From NCBI GenBank assembly GCA_020638525.1, contig JACKIL010000002.1, positions 349,078-413,077 on the forward strand: a DNA stretch of 64,000 nt, given 5' to 3'. Positions 50,400 through 58,647 of the stretch are shown here, piece by piece. Source of the DNA: Caulobacterales bacterium. GTDB taxonomy: Bacteria > Pseudomonadota > Alphaproteobacteria > Caulobacterales > Parvularculaceae. Each line of letters opens with the position of its first letter. The first letter of the stretch is position 1. Below the pieces are notes generated by a model, which saw nothing but the letters and a program-made list of their open reading frames with translations, searched no databases and was not told where the DNA came from. A program made the translations under genes and the position numbers.

Positions 50400-51458
50400 T
50401 TACGGCAGCTCCAACTCTTCATCACCGAGCGGCTCGAAATATTTCGCGATATCCGCGTCGTTCACGGCTTCAAGCGTCATCGGCGACCAGATCGGGTTGC
50501 GGTCCTTGTCGATCACCTGCGCGCGCACGCCTTCGAAGAAGTCGCGACCCTCGATGATGCGGCGGACGATGCGGAACTCCATTTTCATCACGTCATCGAA
50601 ATCGAGGCCATGGCCGCGCTTCATCTGTTCAAAGGCGATCTTGAGCGAGGTTGGCGACATGCGCTCAAGCGTCGCCAGCGTCTCTTTGGCGAAGTCGCCG
50701 CCGCGCTTCTTCAGCGCTGCAATCAGGCTTTCAATGTGTTCATGCCCCTGGAAGAGCTCCGCGATCGCGGGGCGAATATCGTTGAGCGGTGCGTGGCCCG
50801 GGTCTTCCGAATAATCGTCGAGGAAGGATTCGATATCGGCGTGTGCGTGCGAGCCGAAGGAGAGATCGAGGAGACCCGCTTCGAGGTCGGCCATCTTGTC
50901 CGTAGGCGTATAATGCGTCGCAACGCCCGCCGCCATGCAGTCGGCGGCCTTCGCGCGCGCGCCGGTGAGCGCGTAATAGAGCCCGACCCCGCCGTGAAGC
51001 AGCGGCAGGAAATAACCGCCGCCGACATCCGGAAAGAGACCGATGCCCGTTTCCGGCATTGCAAAGAGCGTGCGGTCGCCCGCGACGCGGAAATCGCCAT
51101 GCACGGAGACGCCGACGCCCCCGCCCATCACAATGCCGTCGATGAGCGCCACATAAGGCTTCGTCAGATGGTGGATCGCGGCGTTGAGGCGATATTCTTC
51201 GCGGAAGAAGCCTGACGCATGCCCGGGATCTTTCTTCGCTGTATCCGCCAGCCAGCGAATATCGCCGCCAGCGCAAAACGCTTTCTCACCCGTTCCCTTG
51301 ATAAGCACGGCCTCGACGCTCGCCTCGCGCTCCCAGCGCTTCAACTGCGCGCGGAATTTCTCGACCATCGGCCAGGTGAGCGCATTCAGCGCCTGCGGAC
51401 GATTGAGCGTGACGACGCCCCAATTGCCGGTTTGTTCAAAGTTGATTTCGTGGGTCAT
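50400..51458 (-). CDS. 3-hydroxyisobutyryl-CoA hydrolase (enoyl-CoA hydratase/isomerase family)
   Basis: The 352-residue protein has the crotonase oxyanion motifs AFCAGGDIRWL and IDGIVMGGGVGVSVHGDFRVAGDRTLFAMPETGIGLFPDVGGGYFLPLL (split: GIVMGGGVGVS and PETGIGLFPDVGG). The PETxIGLFPDVG pattern with Glu and Asp distinguishes 3-hydroxyisobutyryl-CoA hydrolase from ordinary hydratases. It should release 3-hydroxyisobutyrate for MmsB. Heptamer arrays lie between it and the acyl-CoA dehydrogenase gene. Confidence 0.92.
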   Translation of the reverse strand: MTHEINFEQTGNWGVVTLNRPQALNALTWPMVEKFRAQLKRWEREASVEAVLIKGTGEKAFCAGGDIRWLADTAKKDPGHASGFFREEYRLNAAIHHLTKPYVALIDGIVMGGGVGVSVHGDFRVAGDRTLFAMPETGIGLFPDVGGGYFLPLLHGGVGLYYALTGARAKAADCMAAGVATHYTPTDKMADLEAGLLDLSFGSHAHADIESFLDDYSEDPGHAPLNDIRPAIAELFQGHEHIESLIAALKKRGGDFAKETLATLERMSPTSLKIAFEQMKRGHGLDFDDVMKMEFRIVRRIIEGRDFFEGVRAQVIDKDRNPIWSPMTLEAVNDADIAKYFEPLGDEELELP

Positions 51459-51480
51459 CTCGCACCTGGTTCCGGTTTTT

Positions 51481-51564
51481 CGGGATTCGGGACTAGGGAT
51501 TCGGGACTCGGAAGAAAATGAATTCCACTCAATTCGAGTCCCGAATCCCTAGTCCCGAATCCCG
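51481..51564. repeat. GGGAYTM heptamer arrays E and F: 30-bp perfect inverted repeat
   Basis: Arm E (51481-51510) has units GGGATTC, GGGACTA, GGGATTC, GGGACTC. Arm F (51535-51564) is its exact reverse complement. The 24-bp centre is AT-richer. The element lies between two genes of the valine operon and ends 3 bp from the acyl-CoA dehydrogenase stop codon. Confidence 0.92.
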
Positions 51565-51567
51565 CAT

Positions 51568-52716
51568 TCACGCCTGATATTCCTTCAACAGATCGCGCGC
51601 GACGATGACGCGCATGATTTCGTTCGCGCCTTCGAGGATCTGATTGACGCGCACATCGCGCAGCATGCGCTCAAGCGGATAGTCGCGCAGATAACCATAG
51701 CCGCCGTGAAGCTGCAGCGCCTCGTTGACGACATTAAAGCCCGTATCCGTCACGAAGCGTTTGGCCATCGCGCAAAAACGCGTTGCATCCGCCGTCTTGT
51801 TGTCGAGCTTCCACGCCGCCTGATAGAGAAAGACGCGCGCGGCTTCCAGTTCCGTCGCCATGTCGGCGAGCTTGAACTGGATCGCCTGCTGTTCGTTGAG
51901 GCGCTTGTTGAAAGCGCGCCTTTCATTCGTGTAATCGAGCGCCGTCTTGAGCGCGGCCGAAGCCGTGCCGAGCGAGCACGCGGCGATGTTGAGGCGCCCG
52001 CCATCAAGGCCCATCATCGCGAATTTGAAGCCGTCGCCTTCTTCGCCGACGCGGTTCGCGACCGGAATGCGGCAATCTTCGAAGTTCACGATCGCCGTCG
52101 GCTGCGACTGCCAGCCCATTTTGCGTTCGTTGGCGCCGAAAGAGAGCCCCGGCGTTCCCTTTTCGACGAGCACGGTTGAAATGCCTTTCGGCCCCTCGCC
52201 GCCCGTGCGCACCATGACGACGTAAAGATCGGTCACGCCGGCGCCGGAGATGAACGCTTTCGACCCGTTGAGAACGTAATGATCGCCGTCGCGCACCGCG
52301 CGCGTCTTGAGCGCCGCCGCATCAGAGCCCGAGCCCGGTTCGGTGAGGCAATAGCTCGACAGCAATTCCATCGAGGTGAGCTTGGGGCAGAACTTCTGGC
52401 GCACATCTTCCGACGCGAAGCGGTCGATCATCCATGTGCACATATTGTGGATGGAGATGTAGGCCGCCGTCGACGTGCAGCCCGCGGAGAGCGCCTCGAA
52501 GATGAGCGCTGCTTCAACGCGCCCGAGCCCCGACCCGCCGACATCGTCGCGCGTGTAAATGCCCGCAAGACCAAGCTCGGCCGTCTTCTTGATGACGTCG
52601 ACCGGGAAATGATGCTTCTCGTCCCATTCCGCCGCTTTCGGCGCAAGCTCGTCTTCGGCGAAGCGCCGCGCCATTTCCTGAATTGCGAGCTGTTCGTCAG
52701 TGAGGGCGAAGTCCAT
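51568..52716 (-). CDS. Acyl-CoA dehydrogenase (isobutyryl-CoA dehydrogenase-like)
   Basis: The 382-residue FAD enzyme has ALTDEQLAIQEMARRFAEDELAP, the FAD-contact region YCLTEPGSGSDAAALKTRA, and LQLHGGYGYLRDYPLERMLRDVRVNQILEGANEIMR with the catalytic Glu in the last segment. Context with mmsA, mmsB and HIBYL-CoA hydrolase points to isobutyryl-CoA (valine) or a broad branched-chain substrate. The ATG at 52716 has GAAGGA upstream; the open frame extending to 53160 lies inside the DedA gene and is rejected. Confidence 0.94.
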   Translation of the reverse strand: MDFALTDEQLAIQEMARRFAEDELAPKAAEWDEKHHFPVDVIKKTAELGLAGIYTRDDVGGSGLGRVEAALIFEALSAGCTSTAAYISIHNMCTWMIDRFASEDVRQKFCPKLTSMELLSSYCLTEPGSGSDAAALKTRAVRDGDHYVLNGSKAFISGAGVTDLYVVMVRTGGEGPKGISTVLVEKGTPGLSFGANERKMGWQSQPTAIVNFEDCRIPVANRVGEEGDGFKFAMMGLDGGRLNIAACSLGTASAALKTALDYTNERRAFNKRLNEQQAIQFKLADMATELEAARVFLYQAAWKLDNKTADATRFCAMAKRFVTDTGFNVVNEALQLHGGYGYLRDYPLERMLRDVRVNQILEGANEIMRVIVARDLLKEYQA

Positions 52717-52721
52717 GGGCG

Positions 52722-53471
52722 CTAGTCCTTCTTTTCTTCTTCTTCGTGTTCGAGCGGCGTGTCGCCAAAGCCCGGCATTTCCGGCATCGGATGATCGCGC
52801 TCTTCGGTGAGCGGCGTCATGGGGCCGTGCTGGCCCTTGCGATGCGTCGACCAGCGGAACGCGACATAGGCGCCGAGCGCGGTGACAGCGATCGCCGGCA
52901 GCCAGAACTTCGCTTTCTCCCCGGCGACAGCGCCGCCGACATGGAAGAGCGTGAACATGATGCCGACATAGAGCGAGGCCGTTCCGATCAGGGTCAGAAC
53001 ATAGCGCCCATAGGGCGCCTTGAAAAATCCGCAGGCGACGTAAGTCGGAATGCGCGTTCCGGGCACGAAGCGCGCCGTCAGCATGGTCTGCACGAATTCC
53101 TTCTTCACGAGATCGCCCGCGACGGAAACGCCGGGCTTTTCCGCGAATTTGTGCGCCCATTCATAGCGCCGCGCGAGACGGCCCACCCAGTATTTCCAGG
53201 CGTCGCTCGCAACGAGCCCGGAGAGGATGGCGGCGAGGAGAAACTCAGTCGGCGCAAGCCCGGCGAGAGACGCCGTCGCCGCGCCGATCACCGCCGCATC
53301 TTCCTGAATGAAGGGAAGCGCGAAGATGGAGAAATAGAGAGCGATGCCCGTCAGGTGCGAAATGTCTTCAGGAATAAGACCGAACAAGAACTGCCCCCAA
53401 CTGCCCCGGTTTCTGAGATAGGTCGTCGCTCTACTCGAACAGCTCGCCGGTCTGACGGCGAAGAAACGCAT
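52722..53471 (-). CDS. DedA-family (VTT domain) membrane protein
   Basis: The 249-residue protein has about five hydrophobic helices and DedA-type motifs: an acidic PFIQEDAAVIGAA in the re-entrant loop, LVASDAWKYWVGR and RFVPGTRIPTYVACGFF (the conserved RF-PG-R). DedA proteins are scramblases/flippases or transporters for lipids (such as undecaprenyl phosphate). The C-terminus is a long acidic tail (LEHEEEEKKD). It lies 34 bp after mmsA and 5 bp before the acyl-CoA dehydrogenase start. The start codon is uncertain. Confidence 0.85.
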   Translation of the reverse strand: MRFFAVRPASCSSRATTYLRNRGSWGQFLFGLIPEDISHLTGIALYFSIFALPFIQEDAAVIGAATASLAGLAPTEFLLAAILSGLVASDAWKYWVGRLARRYEWAHKFAEKPGVSVAGDLVKKEFVQTMLTARFVPGTRIPTYVACGFFKAPYGRYVLTLIGTASLYVGIMFTLFHVGGAVAGEKAKFWLPAIAVTALGAYVAFRWSTHRKGQHGPMTPLTEERDHPMPEMPGFGDTPLEHEEEEKKD

Positions 53472-53505
53472 TGGCGAGCCGCCGCCCGCCGATGCGTCTT
53501 GAATA

Positions 53506-55002
53506 CTAGCCCATCGTCGGAATGACGAACTCCGAACCTTGCACGTCTTCCGGCCAGCGCTGGGTGACGGTTTTCACTTTCGTCCAGAAGCGCACGCCTT
53601 CCGGCCCGTGCTGATTGGTGTCGCCGAAGCCCGAACGCTTCCAGCCGCCGAAGGTGTGATAGGCGACCGGCACCGGGATCGGCACGTTGACGCCGACCAT
53701 GCCGACATTGACGCGCTGGGCGAATTCGCGCGCAGCCGAACCGTTGCGCGTGAAGATGGCGACGCCATTGCCATATTGATGGTTCGAGGGAAGCGCCACC
53801 GCTTCGTCGAAGTTCTTCGCGTGAACGACCTGAAGCACCGGGCCGAAGATTTCTTCATTGTAGGAACGGTGGCCGGGCTTTGCGCCGTCGAGCAAGGTGC
53901 CGCCCATGAAGAAGCCGTTCTCATAGCCCTGCAGTTTGAAGTCGCGCCCGTCGACGACGAGCTTCTGGCCTTCATCGACCGCCATCTGGATGTAGTTCGC
54001 AACACGGTCGCGATGCGCTTTCGTGACGAGCGGGCCGAGGTCTGAATCTTCCGACATCGACGGACCGATGCGCAGGCCTTCGACTTTCGGACGCAGGAGG
54101 TCGATCAGCTTTTCCGCCGTGCCCTCGCCCACCGGCACCGCGACCGGCGTCGCCATGCAGCGCTCGCCCGCCGAACCGTAGGCCGACCCGATGAGCTGGT
54201 TGACGGCGCTTTCAAGGTCAGCGTCCGGCAGGATGATCATGTGGTTCTTCGCGCCGCCGAAGCACTGCACGCGTTTGCCGTTCGCCGTGCCGTTCGAATA
54301 AATATACTGCGCGATGTCGGACGAGCCGACGAAGGAGATCGCCCTGACGCGATGGTCTTCGATGATCGCGTCCACCGCCTCCTTGTCGCCATTGACGACG
54401 TTGAGAACGCCTTCCGGCGCGCCCGCTTCCATCATCAGTTCGGCGAGGCGCAGCGGCGTTGAAGGGTCTTTCTCGGACGGCTTGTTGATGAAGGTGTTGC
54501 CGCAGGCGATGGCGACGCCGAACATCCACATCGGGATCATCGCCGGGAAGTTGAACGGCGTGATGCCGGCGACGACGCCGAGCGGCTGGCGCATCGAATA
54601 GATGTCGATGCCAGGGCCGGCCGCTTCCGTGTATTCGCCTTTCTGAAGATGCGGGATGCCGCAGGCGAATTCGATGACATCGAGCCCGCGCTGCACGTCG
54701 CCGCGCGCGTCAGGCAAAATCTTGCCGTGCTCGGACGAAATGAGCTTCGCAAGATTGTCCATGTCCTTTTCGACAAGTTCCTTGAACTTGAACATCACGC
54801 GCGCGCGGCGCTGCGGATTGGTGGACGCCCAGGCGGGGAACGCTTTTTCAGCGGCGTCGATCGCGCGTGTCACTTCCGCGCGCGCGGCAAGCGAGACCTT
54901 GCCCTGCTTTTCGCCGGTCGTCGGGTTGAAGACATCGCCGAAGCGCCCGGACTCGCCCGCCACGCGCTTTCCATTGATGAAATGTCCGTGTTCAGTCGCC
55001 AT
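53506..55002 (-). CDS. mmsA: CoA-acylating methylmalonate-semialdehyde dehydrogenase
   Basis: MmsA converts methylmalonate semialdehyde to propionyl-CoA, the last specific step of valine catabolism. The 498-residue aldehyde dehydrogenase has FINGKRVAGESGR, GITPFNFPAMIPMWMFGVAIACGN, FVGSSDIAQYIYSNGTANGKRVQCFGGAKNH (split) and the catalytic Cys in GSAGERCMATPVA. These are specific to the CoA-dependent MmsA group. GAGGAAC lies before the ATG. It is the first gene of the operon. Confidence 0.95.
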   Translation of the reverse strand: MATEHGHFINGKRVAGESGRFGDVFNPTTGEKQGKVSLAARAEVTRAIDAAEKAFPAWASTNPQRRARVMFKFKELVEKDMDNLAKLISSEHGKILPDARGDVQRGLDVIEFACGIPHLQKGEYTEAAGPGIDIYSMRQPLGVVAGITPFNFPAMIPMWMFGVAIACGNTFINKPSEKDPSTPLRLAELMMEAGAPEGVLNVVNGDKEAVDAIIEDHRVRAISFVGSSDIAQYIYSNGTANGKRVQCFGGAKNHMIILPDADLESAVNQLIGSAYGSAGERCMATPVAVPVGEGTAEKLIDLLRPKVEGLRIGPSMSEDSDLGPLVTKAHRDRVANYIQMAVDEGQKLVVDGRDFKLQGYENGFFMGGTLLDGAKPGHRSYNEEIFGPVLQVVHAKNFDEAVALPSNHQYGNGVAIFTRNGSAAREFAQRVNVGMVGVNVPIPVPVAYHTFGGWKRSGFGDTNQHGPEGVRFWTKVKTVTQRWPEDVQGSEFVIPTMG

Positions 55003-55190
55003 GGCGTTCCTCGCGTCTTATGGGTGGATTTGGGCGGGACCCTAGTCACCCGGCGAGGTCGCCGCAAGGCGCGAGACACGAGGCCCTGCGCGCCGCAGCG
55101 TCGCAATCCGCGCGTGCTGGCCGCGCTCATTAGCAGAAATTCGCGCTGAGGCGTTTTCGGGCTTTGAAAGGCCCGCCGCCACCCTTTCGG

Positions 55191-55664
55191 CTAGTCGCCG
55201 AGGGTTCCGTTCACGACGCCGGCGACATGCGAAATGGTGCGGCCATTGTCGGCGAGCGGCGCCGTCACGCTGCGGAAGAGCAGGCGCCGGCCATTGGCGA
55301 GGATCAGCTCGTCCTCGCGCTCGATCGGCGTTTCGGCGATGACGCAAGCGCCGATTTCGGTCGTCGCCTTTTCAAGCAGCGAAACCATCCAGTCCGACCC
55401 GCCCGGCAGATAGATGTCGGAGAGCTTCGCCAGGCTCGACCCGAGATAGATGAAATAGGGAAAAGCCGAGCTGCGCTGGAGATCGACCGAAAAGGCCCAG
55501 TTCCAGTCCTCGCCGAGATCGATTTCCCGCATGGCCCGCCAGGAGGGATAGCGCCCTCGCGCCGCGCGCGTCCATGCATCGACAAAGCGGCGAGTCGCGC
55601 GCCGGTCCGGCGCCGTAGGCGCGGCGTAGGTCTCCCCGAATATGCTCGTTACTTCCGTCAACAT
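55191..55664 (-). CDS. PAS_5-type PAS domain protein
   Basis: The 157-residue cytoplasmic protein has a central region WNWAFSVDLQRSSAFPYFIYLGSSLAKLSDIYLPG and ANGRRLLFRSVTAPLADNGRTISHVAGVVNG that fit the short alphaproteobacterial PAS domain (PAS_5, about 140 residues). It has no output domain, so it must signal through a partner or be a ligand binder. The ribosome site GAGGA touches the ATG, so initiation might instead use the following TTG. Confidence 0.7.
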   Translation of the reverse strand: MLTEVTSIFGETYAAPTAPDRRATRRFVDAWTRAARGRYPSWRAMREIDLGEDWNWAFSVDLQRSSAFPYFIYLGSSLAKLSDIYLPGGSDWMVSLLEKATTEIGACVIAETPIEREDELILANGRRLLFRSVTAPLADNGRTISHVAGVVNGTLGD

Positions 55665-55934
55665 TCCTCAGTCCCCGGGTGCTCGAGGCGGAATTTAGAA
55701 TCGGAAGATCACCCGCGATTTTCGCGCGAGGCGACAATTCTTATCAAATTGTTACGGCCTCCCACGGCCGCCTTCCGGGGCGCGCCTTTCCTCGTCTTGC
55801 GGCTCACCCTATAAACTCGCCTTTGTTTCGGGCGGGGGGCGCCTATATGCAGAGTCCGCCGCCGGACGGGCCTCGCGCCGAAGAGCGCGTCCCGGCCAGA
55901 AGACTGACCCGCTGCGGCGGCGAATGGGGGGAAG

Positions 55935-56906
55935 ATGGTCGTCGCCGAAATCGCGCTTATCCTCGTCGGCCTCGCCGTCCTCTTGGTCGCTGGCGACCTT
56001 TTGGTGCGGGGCGCGGTGGGCCTTGCGGCGGCCCTGAAGATCCCCGCCCTCATCATCAGCCTTACGGTCGTCGCTTTCGGCACGTCGGCGCCGGAGATGT
56101 TCGTTTCCGTTAGCGCAGTGCTCTCCGGCGCGAACGGCATCGCGCTCGGCAATATCATCGGCTCGAACATCGCCAACATCCTGCTCGTGCTCGGCCTACC
56201 GGCGATCATCTATCCCATTTCGGCGCATGTGCCCGGATTGCAGCGGCACGGCCTGTTCATGATCGGCGCGACAGCCGCCTTCGCAGGCGTCGCCTACTTT
56301 CTTGGCGAGATCGACCAGCGCACCGGCGCGGCTTTCTTCGCGGGCATCGTCGTCTATGTCGGCTATCTCTGGATCCGGTCGCAGATGCGGGGCACGGAAG
56401 AACCCGTCATCCATGAAGTCGAGGAATATGCGGAAGCGGCGAACGTTTCCGGCCGTACGCTGTTCTTCCTTCTCGCGGGCCTGATCGGTCTTCCGCTCGG
56501 CGCGCATCTTCTTGTCGCCAACGCCTCGTCGCTTGCGAGTTCCCTCGGCGTGCGCGAGGACGTGATTGGGCTTACGATCGTCGCATTCGGCACCTCCCTG
56601 CCCGAGCTTGCGACGGTGCTCGCGGCGGCGTTCCACAAGAAAGCCGATGTGGCGATGGGCAGCGTTGTCGGTTCGAACATCTTCAACATTCTTGCGGTCG
56701 GCGGCGCGGCGGGCCTCGCCGGTACGACGCAGTTTCATTCGGACGCGCTCCAGCTCGATATCCCTGTGATGATCGGCGCCGCCGTCATCGCTGCGTGGTT
56801 CATCTTCATGAAGCGCGACATCAGCCGCGTCGCAGGCTTCCTGATGGCCGCGACCTACGCCTCCTTCATCGCTGTGCTCGCGATAAATGCAGGGGTCCTG
56901 CATTGA
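55935..56906 (+). CDS. CaCA-family calcium/sodium antiporter (second copy)
   Basis: The 323-residue protein has the same two alpha repeats as the antiporter at 22141-23103: AFGTSAPEMFVS with GNIIGSNIANI and AFGTSLPELATV with GSVVGSNIFNI. Sequence differs enough for an old duplication. The central loop is acidic (TEEPVIHEVEEYAEAA). It shares its TGA stop with the TTG start of the folM-like gene, linking it to pterin synthesis genes by translation only. Confidence 0.92.
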   Translation: MVVAEIALILVGLAVLLVAGDLLVRGAVGLAAALKIPALIISLTVVAFGTSAPEMFVSVSAVLSGANGIALGNIIGSNIANILLVLGLPAIIYPISAHVPGLQRHGLFMIGATAAFAGVAYFLGEIDQRTGAAFFAGIVVYVGYLWIRSQMRGTEEPVIHEVEEYAEAANVSGRTLFFLLAGLIGLPLGAHLLVANASSLASSLGVREDVIGLTIVAFGTSLPELATVLAAAFHKKADVAMGSVVGSNIFNILAVGGAAGLAGTTQFHSDALQLDIPVMIGAAVIAAWFIFMKRDISRVAGFLMAATYASFIAVLAINAGVLH

Positions 56907-57655
56907 GCGCCGCGCTCGTCACCGGCGCCGGAACGCGCCTTGGCCGCGCGATGGCGCTGGGCCTCGCTGAGGCAGGCTTCGACATCGCGGTCCACTACAA
57001 CGCCTCCGAAACCGACGCACGCGAAGTCGCCAGCCTCATAGTGAAGAAGGGACGGCGCGCCGGGCTCGTCAAAGCCGACCTGTCGAAGGAGAGCGAAACG
57101 GCCGATCTCATCGCCGCCGCGGCGAAGGCCGTCGGGCCGCTGACGCTCCTCGTCAACAACGCGTCCCGCTTCGACCAGGATACGATCGAGACGATGACCC
57201 GCGAGAGCTGGGACGCGCATATCGAGACGAACCTGCGTGCGCCGCTAAAGCTCGCTCAGGATTTCGCTGCGCAAACAGCGCCTTCCGCGGACAACCTCAT
57301 CGTGAACCTGCTCGACCAGCGGGTCTTGAAGCTGACGCCCCAGTTCCTCACCTACACGGTCTCGAAGGCGGCGCTCCACACCCTCACGGTGACGCTGGCG
57401 CAGGCTCTCGGCCCCAGAGGAATTCGCGTCAACGCGATCGGGCCCGGCCCCACCTTGCGCAACGCCCGCCAGTCGGAGGATGACTGGGAAAAGCAGAACG
57501 CCGCGACGGTCCTCGGACATGGCGCATCGCCGCAAGACATTGTCGGCGCGCTCCTCTATCTCGTCGGGGCGCGCTCCGTGACCGGCCAGATGATCGCCGT
57601 CGATGGCGGACAGCATCTCGTCTGGCGCACGGCCGACGTCATGGTGAAGGAATAA
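56903..57655 (+). CDS. SDR-family reductase, FolM-like (dihydromonapterin/pteridine reductase)
   Basis: The 250-residue short-chain dehydrogenase has VTGAGTRLGRAMA, the TGxxxRxG cofactor motif that separates pteridine reductases and FolM from most SDRs. NNASRFD, the YTVSK catalytic Tyr-Lys and RVNAIGPGPTLRN follow. It should use NADPH to reduce dihydropterins. folB lies 6 bp downstream, supporting a folate/pterin role. The start is the TTG at 56903, which overlaps the preceding TGA; it places the Rossmann motif at the N-terminus. Confidence 0.85.
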   Translation: MSAALVTGAGTRLGRAMALGLAEAGFDIAVHYNASETDAREVASLIVKKGRRAGLVKADLSKESETADLIAAAAKAVGPLTLLVNNASRFDQDTIETMTRESWDAHIETNLRAPLKLAQDFAAQTAPSADNLIVNLLDQRVLKLTPQFLTYTVSKAALHTLTVTLAQALGPRGIRVNAIGPGPTLRNARQSEDDWEKQNAATVLGHGASPQDIVGALLYLVGARSVTGQMIAVDGGQHLVWRTADVMVKE

Positions 57656-57660
57656 ACGCG

Positions 57661-58068
57661 ATGGTGCGGAAGACCAGCGATGTAACGCCCCTGCCGCGGT
57701 CGGCGACTGCGCCGCGCCGGCGCGTCTTCGTGCGCGAACTGGTGCTCGACGCCTTCATCGGCGTTTACGATGACGAGCAGGGCGTCGCCCAGCCGGTGCG
57801 CATCGATCTCGATCTCGATGTCGTCGAGCCCGCGGACCCGACCGGCGACCGGCTTGAAGACGTCGTCTGCTACAATCGCCTGACGCAGGCGATCAAGGCG
57901 ATCATCGCCGAAGGCCACATCAAGCTTGTCGAAACGCTCGCCGAGCGCATCGCGGAAGTCGCGATGAAACACCCGATGGTGCTCGCCGCGACGGTGCGCG
58001 TTGAAAAACCGCGCGCGATCGCCGAAGCGGCGGCGGCCGGCGTCGAGATTGAACGGCGGAAGTACTAG
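57661..58068 (+). CDS. folB: Dihydroneopterin aldolase
   Basis: FolB splits dihydroneopterin into 6-hydroxymethyl-dihydropterin and glycolaldehyde for folate synthesis. The 135-residue protein has FVRELVLDAFIGVYDDEQGVAQPVRIDLDL, VVCYNRLTQAIKAII, HIKLVETLAERIAEV and VRVEKPRAI, the standard order with the active-site Lys near the C-terminus. About 20 extra N-terminal residues precede the fold. It is convergent with the DUF3592 gene after 3 bp. Confidence 0.94.
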   Translation: MVRKTSDVTPLPRSATAPRRRVFVRELVLDAFIGVYDDEQGVAQPVRIDLDLDVVEPADPTGDRLEDVVCYNRLTQAIKAIIAEGHIKLVETLAERIAEVAMKHPMVLAATVRVEKPRAIAEAAAAGVEIERRKY

Positions 58069-58071
58069 CTA

Positions 58072-58569
58072 TTATTCGGCGGCGCCCGAAAAGAACATGC
58101 CGACGCCGGGGAACTCCTCGCCGGCGCCATTCATCAGTGTACGGATCATGCCGCCGGCGCCGACGAAAATGAGGAGCCCCGACAGAAACGCGCCGAAGAG
58201 GAATATCCCGCTCGCCCCACCCGGCTCAAGCACGGAGGCCGATGGCTTGTCCGGGTCAACATGAACCGTCACGGCATCACCCGGCGAATATTGCTTCGCC
58301 TCGTCCCGCGAGAAGCGGCCGGTGATATAGGTGATGCGCCGGCCTTCATGGTTCTCGCCGGCGAAGACATAAGCGTAGCGCACCTTGCCCGCCCCGCTCT
58401 CCGGCGCGCTGAGGATGACGCCGTCCGCCGTCGGCCAGCCATGGCTCGCCCGCGCGCAGGCGAAATCCTGCACGACGAAGCCGCCGAAAACGATGCCCGT
58501 CAGCGCCAGAAGCGCGAAGAACATCAACACGACGGTCAGCTCAGCCTTTCTGACTGCCTCTTCAGGCAT
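58072..58569 (-). CDS. DUF3592 family membrane protein
   Basis: The 165-residue protein has two transmembrane helices (VVLMFFALLALTGIVFGGF and GIFLFGAFLSGLLIFVGAGG) around a beta-rich domain. That domain contains GWPTADGVILSAPESGAGKVRYAYVFAGENHEGRRI and FSRDEAKQYSPGDAVTVHVDPDKPSASVLEPG. The DPDxPxxSVLEPG ending is the DUF3592 signature. Function unknown. Confidence 0.85.
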   Translation of the reverse strand: MPEEAVRKAELTVVLMFFALLALTGIVFGGFVVQDFACARASHGWPTADGVILSAPESGAGKVRYAYVFAGENHEGRRITYITGRFSRDEAKQYSPGDAVTVHVDPDKPSASVLEPGGASGIFLFGAFLSGLLIFVGAGGMIRTLMNGAGEEFPGVGMFFSGAAE

Positions 58570-58622
58570 TTGACGCTATTCCTCACGCGCATTAGCTCCA
58601 TAAGAATCTAGGAGCGCCCCCG

Positions 58623-58638
58623 TAAACCCCGAGTTAAC
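58623..58638 (+). promoter_or_regulatory. Possible CtrA box (one mismatch)
   Basis: TAAA-CCCCGAG-TTAAC matches TTAA-N7-TTAAC with one mismatch and ends 9 bp before the uvrC start, a position more suited to repression than activation. Confidence 0.3.
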
Positions 58639-58647
58639 CGCCCGACG

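Noticed and set aside
52717..53160. N-terminal extension of the acyl-CoA dehydrogenase through the DedA gene
   Set aside because: The extension is Arg-rich with no homology to the family; the ATG at 52716 has a ribosome site and the canonical N-terminus.
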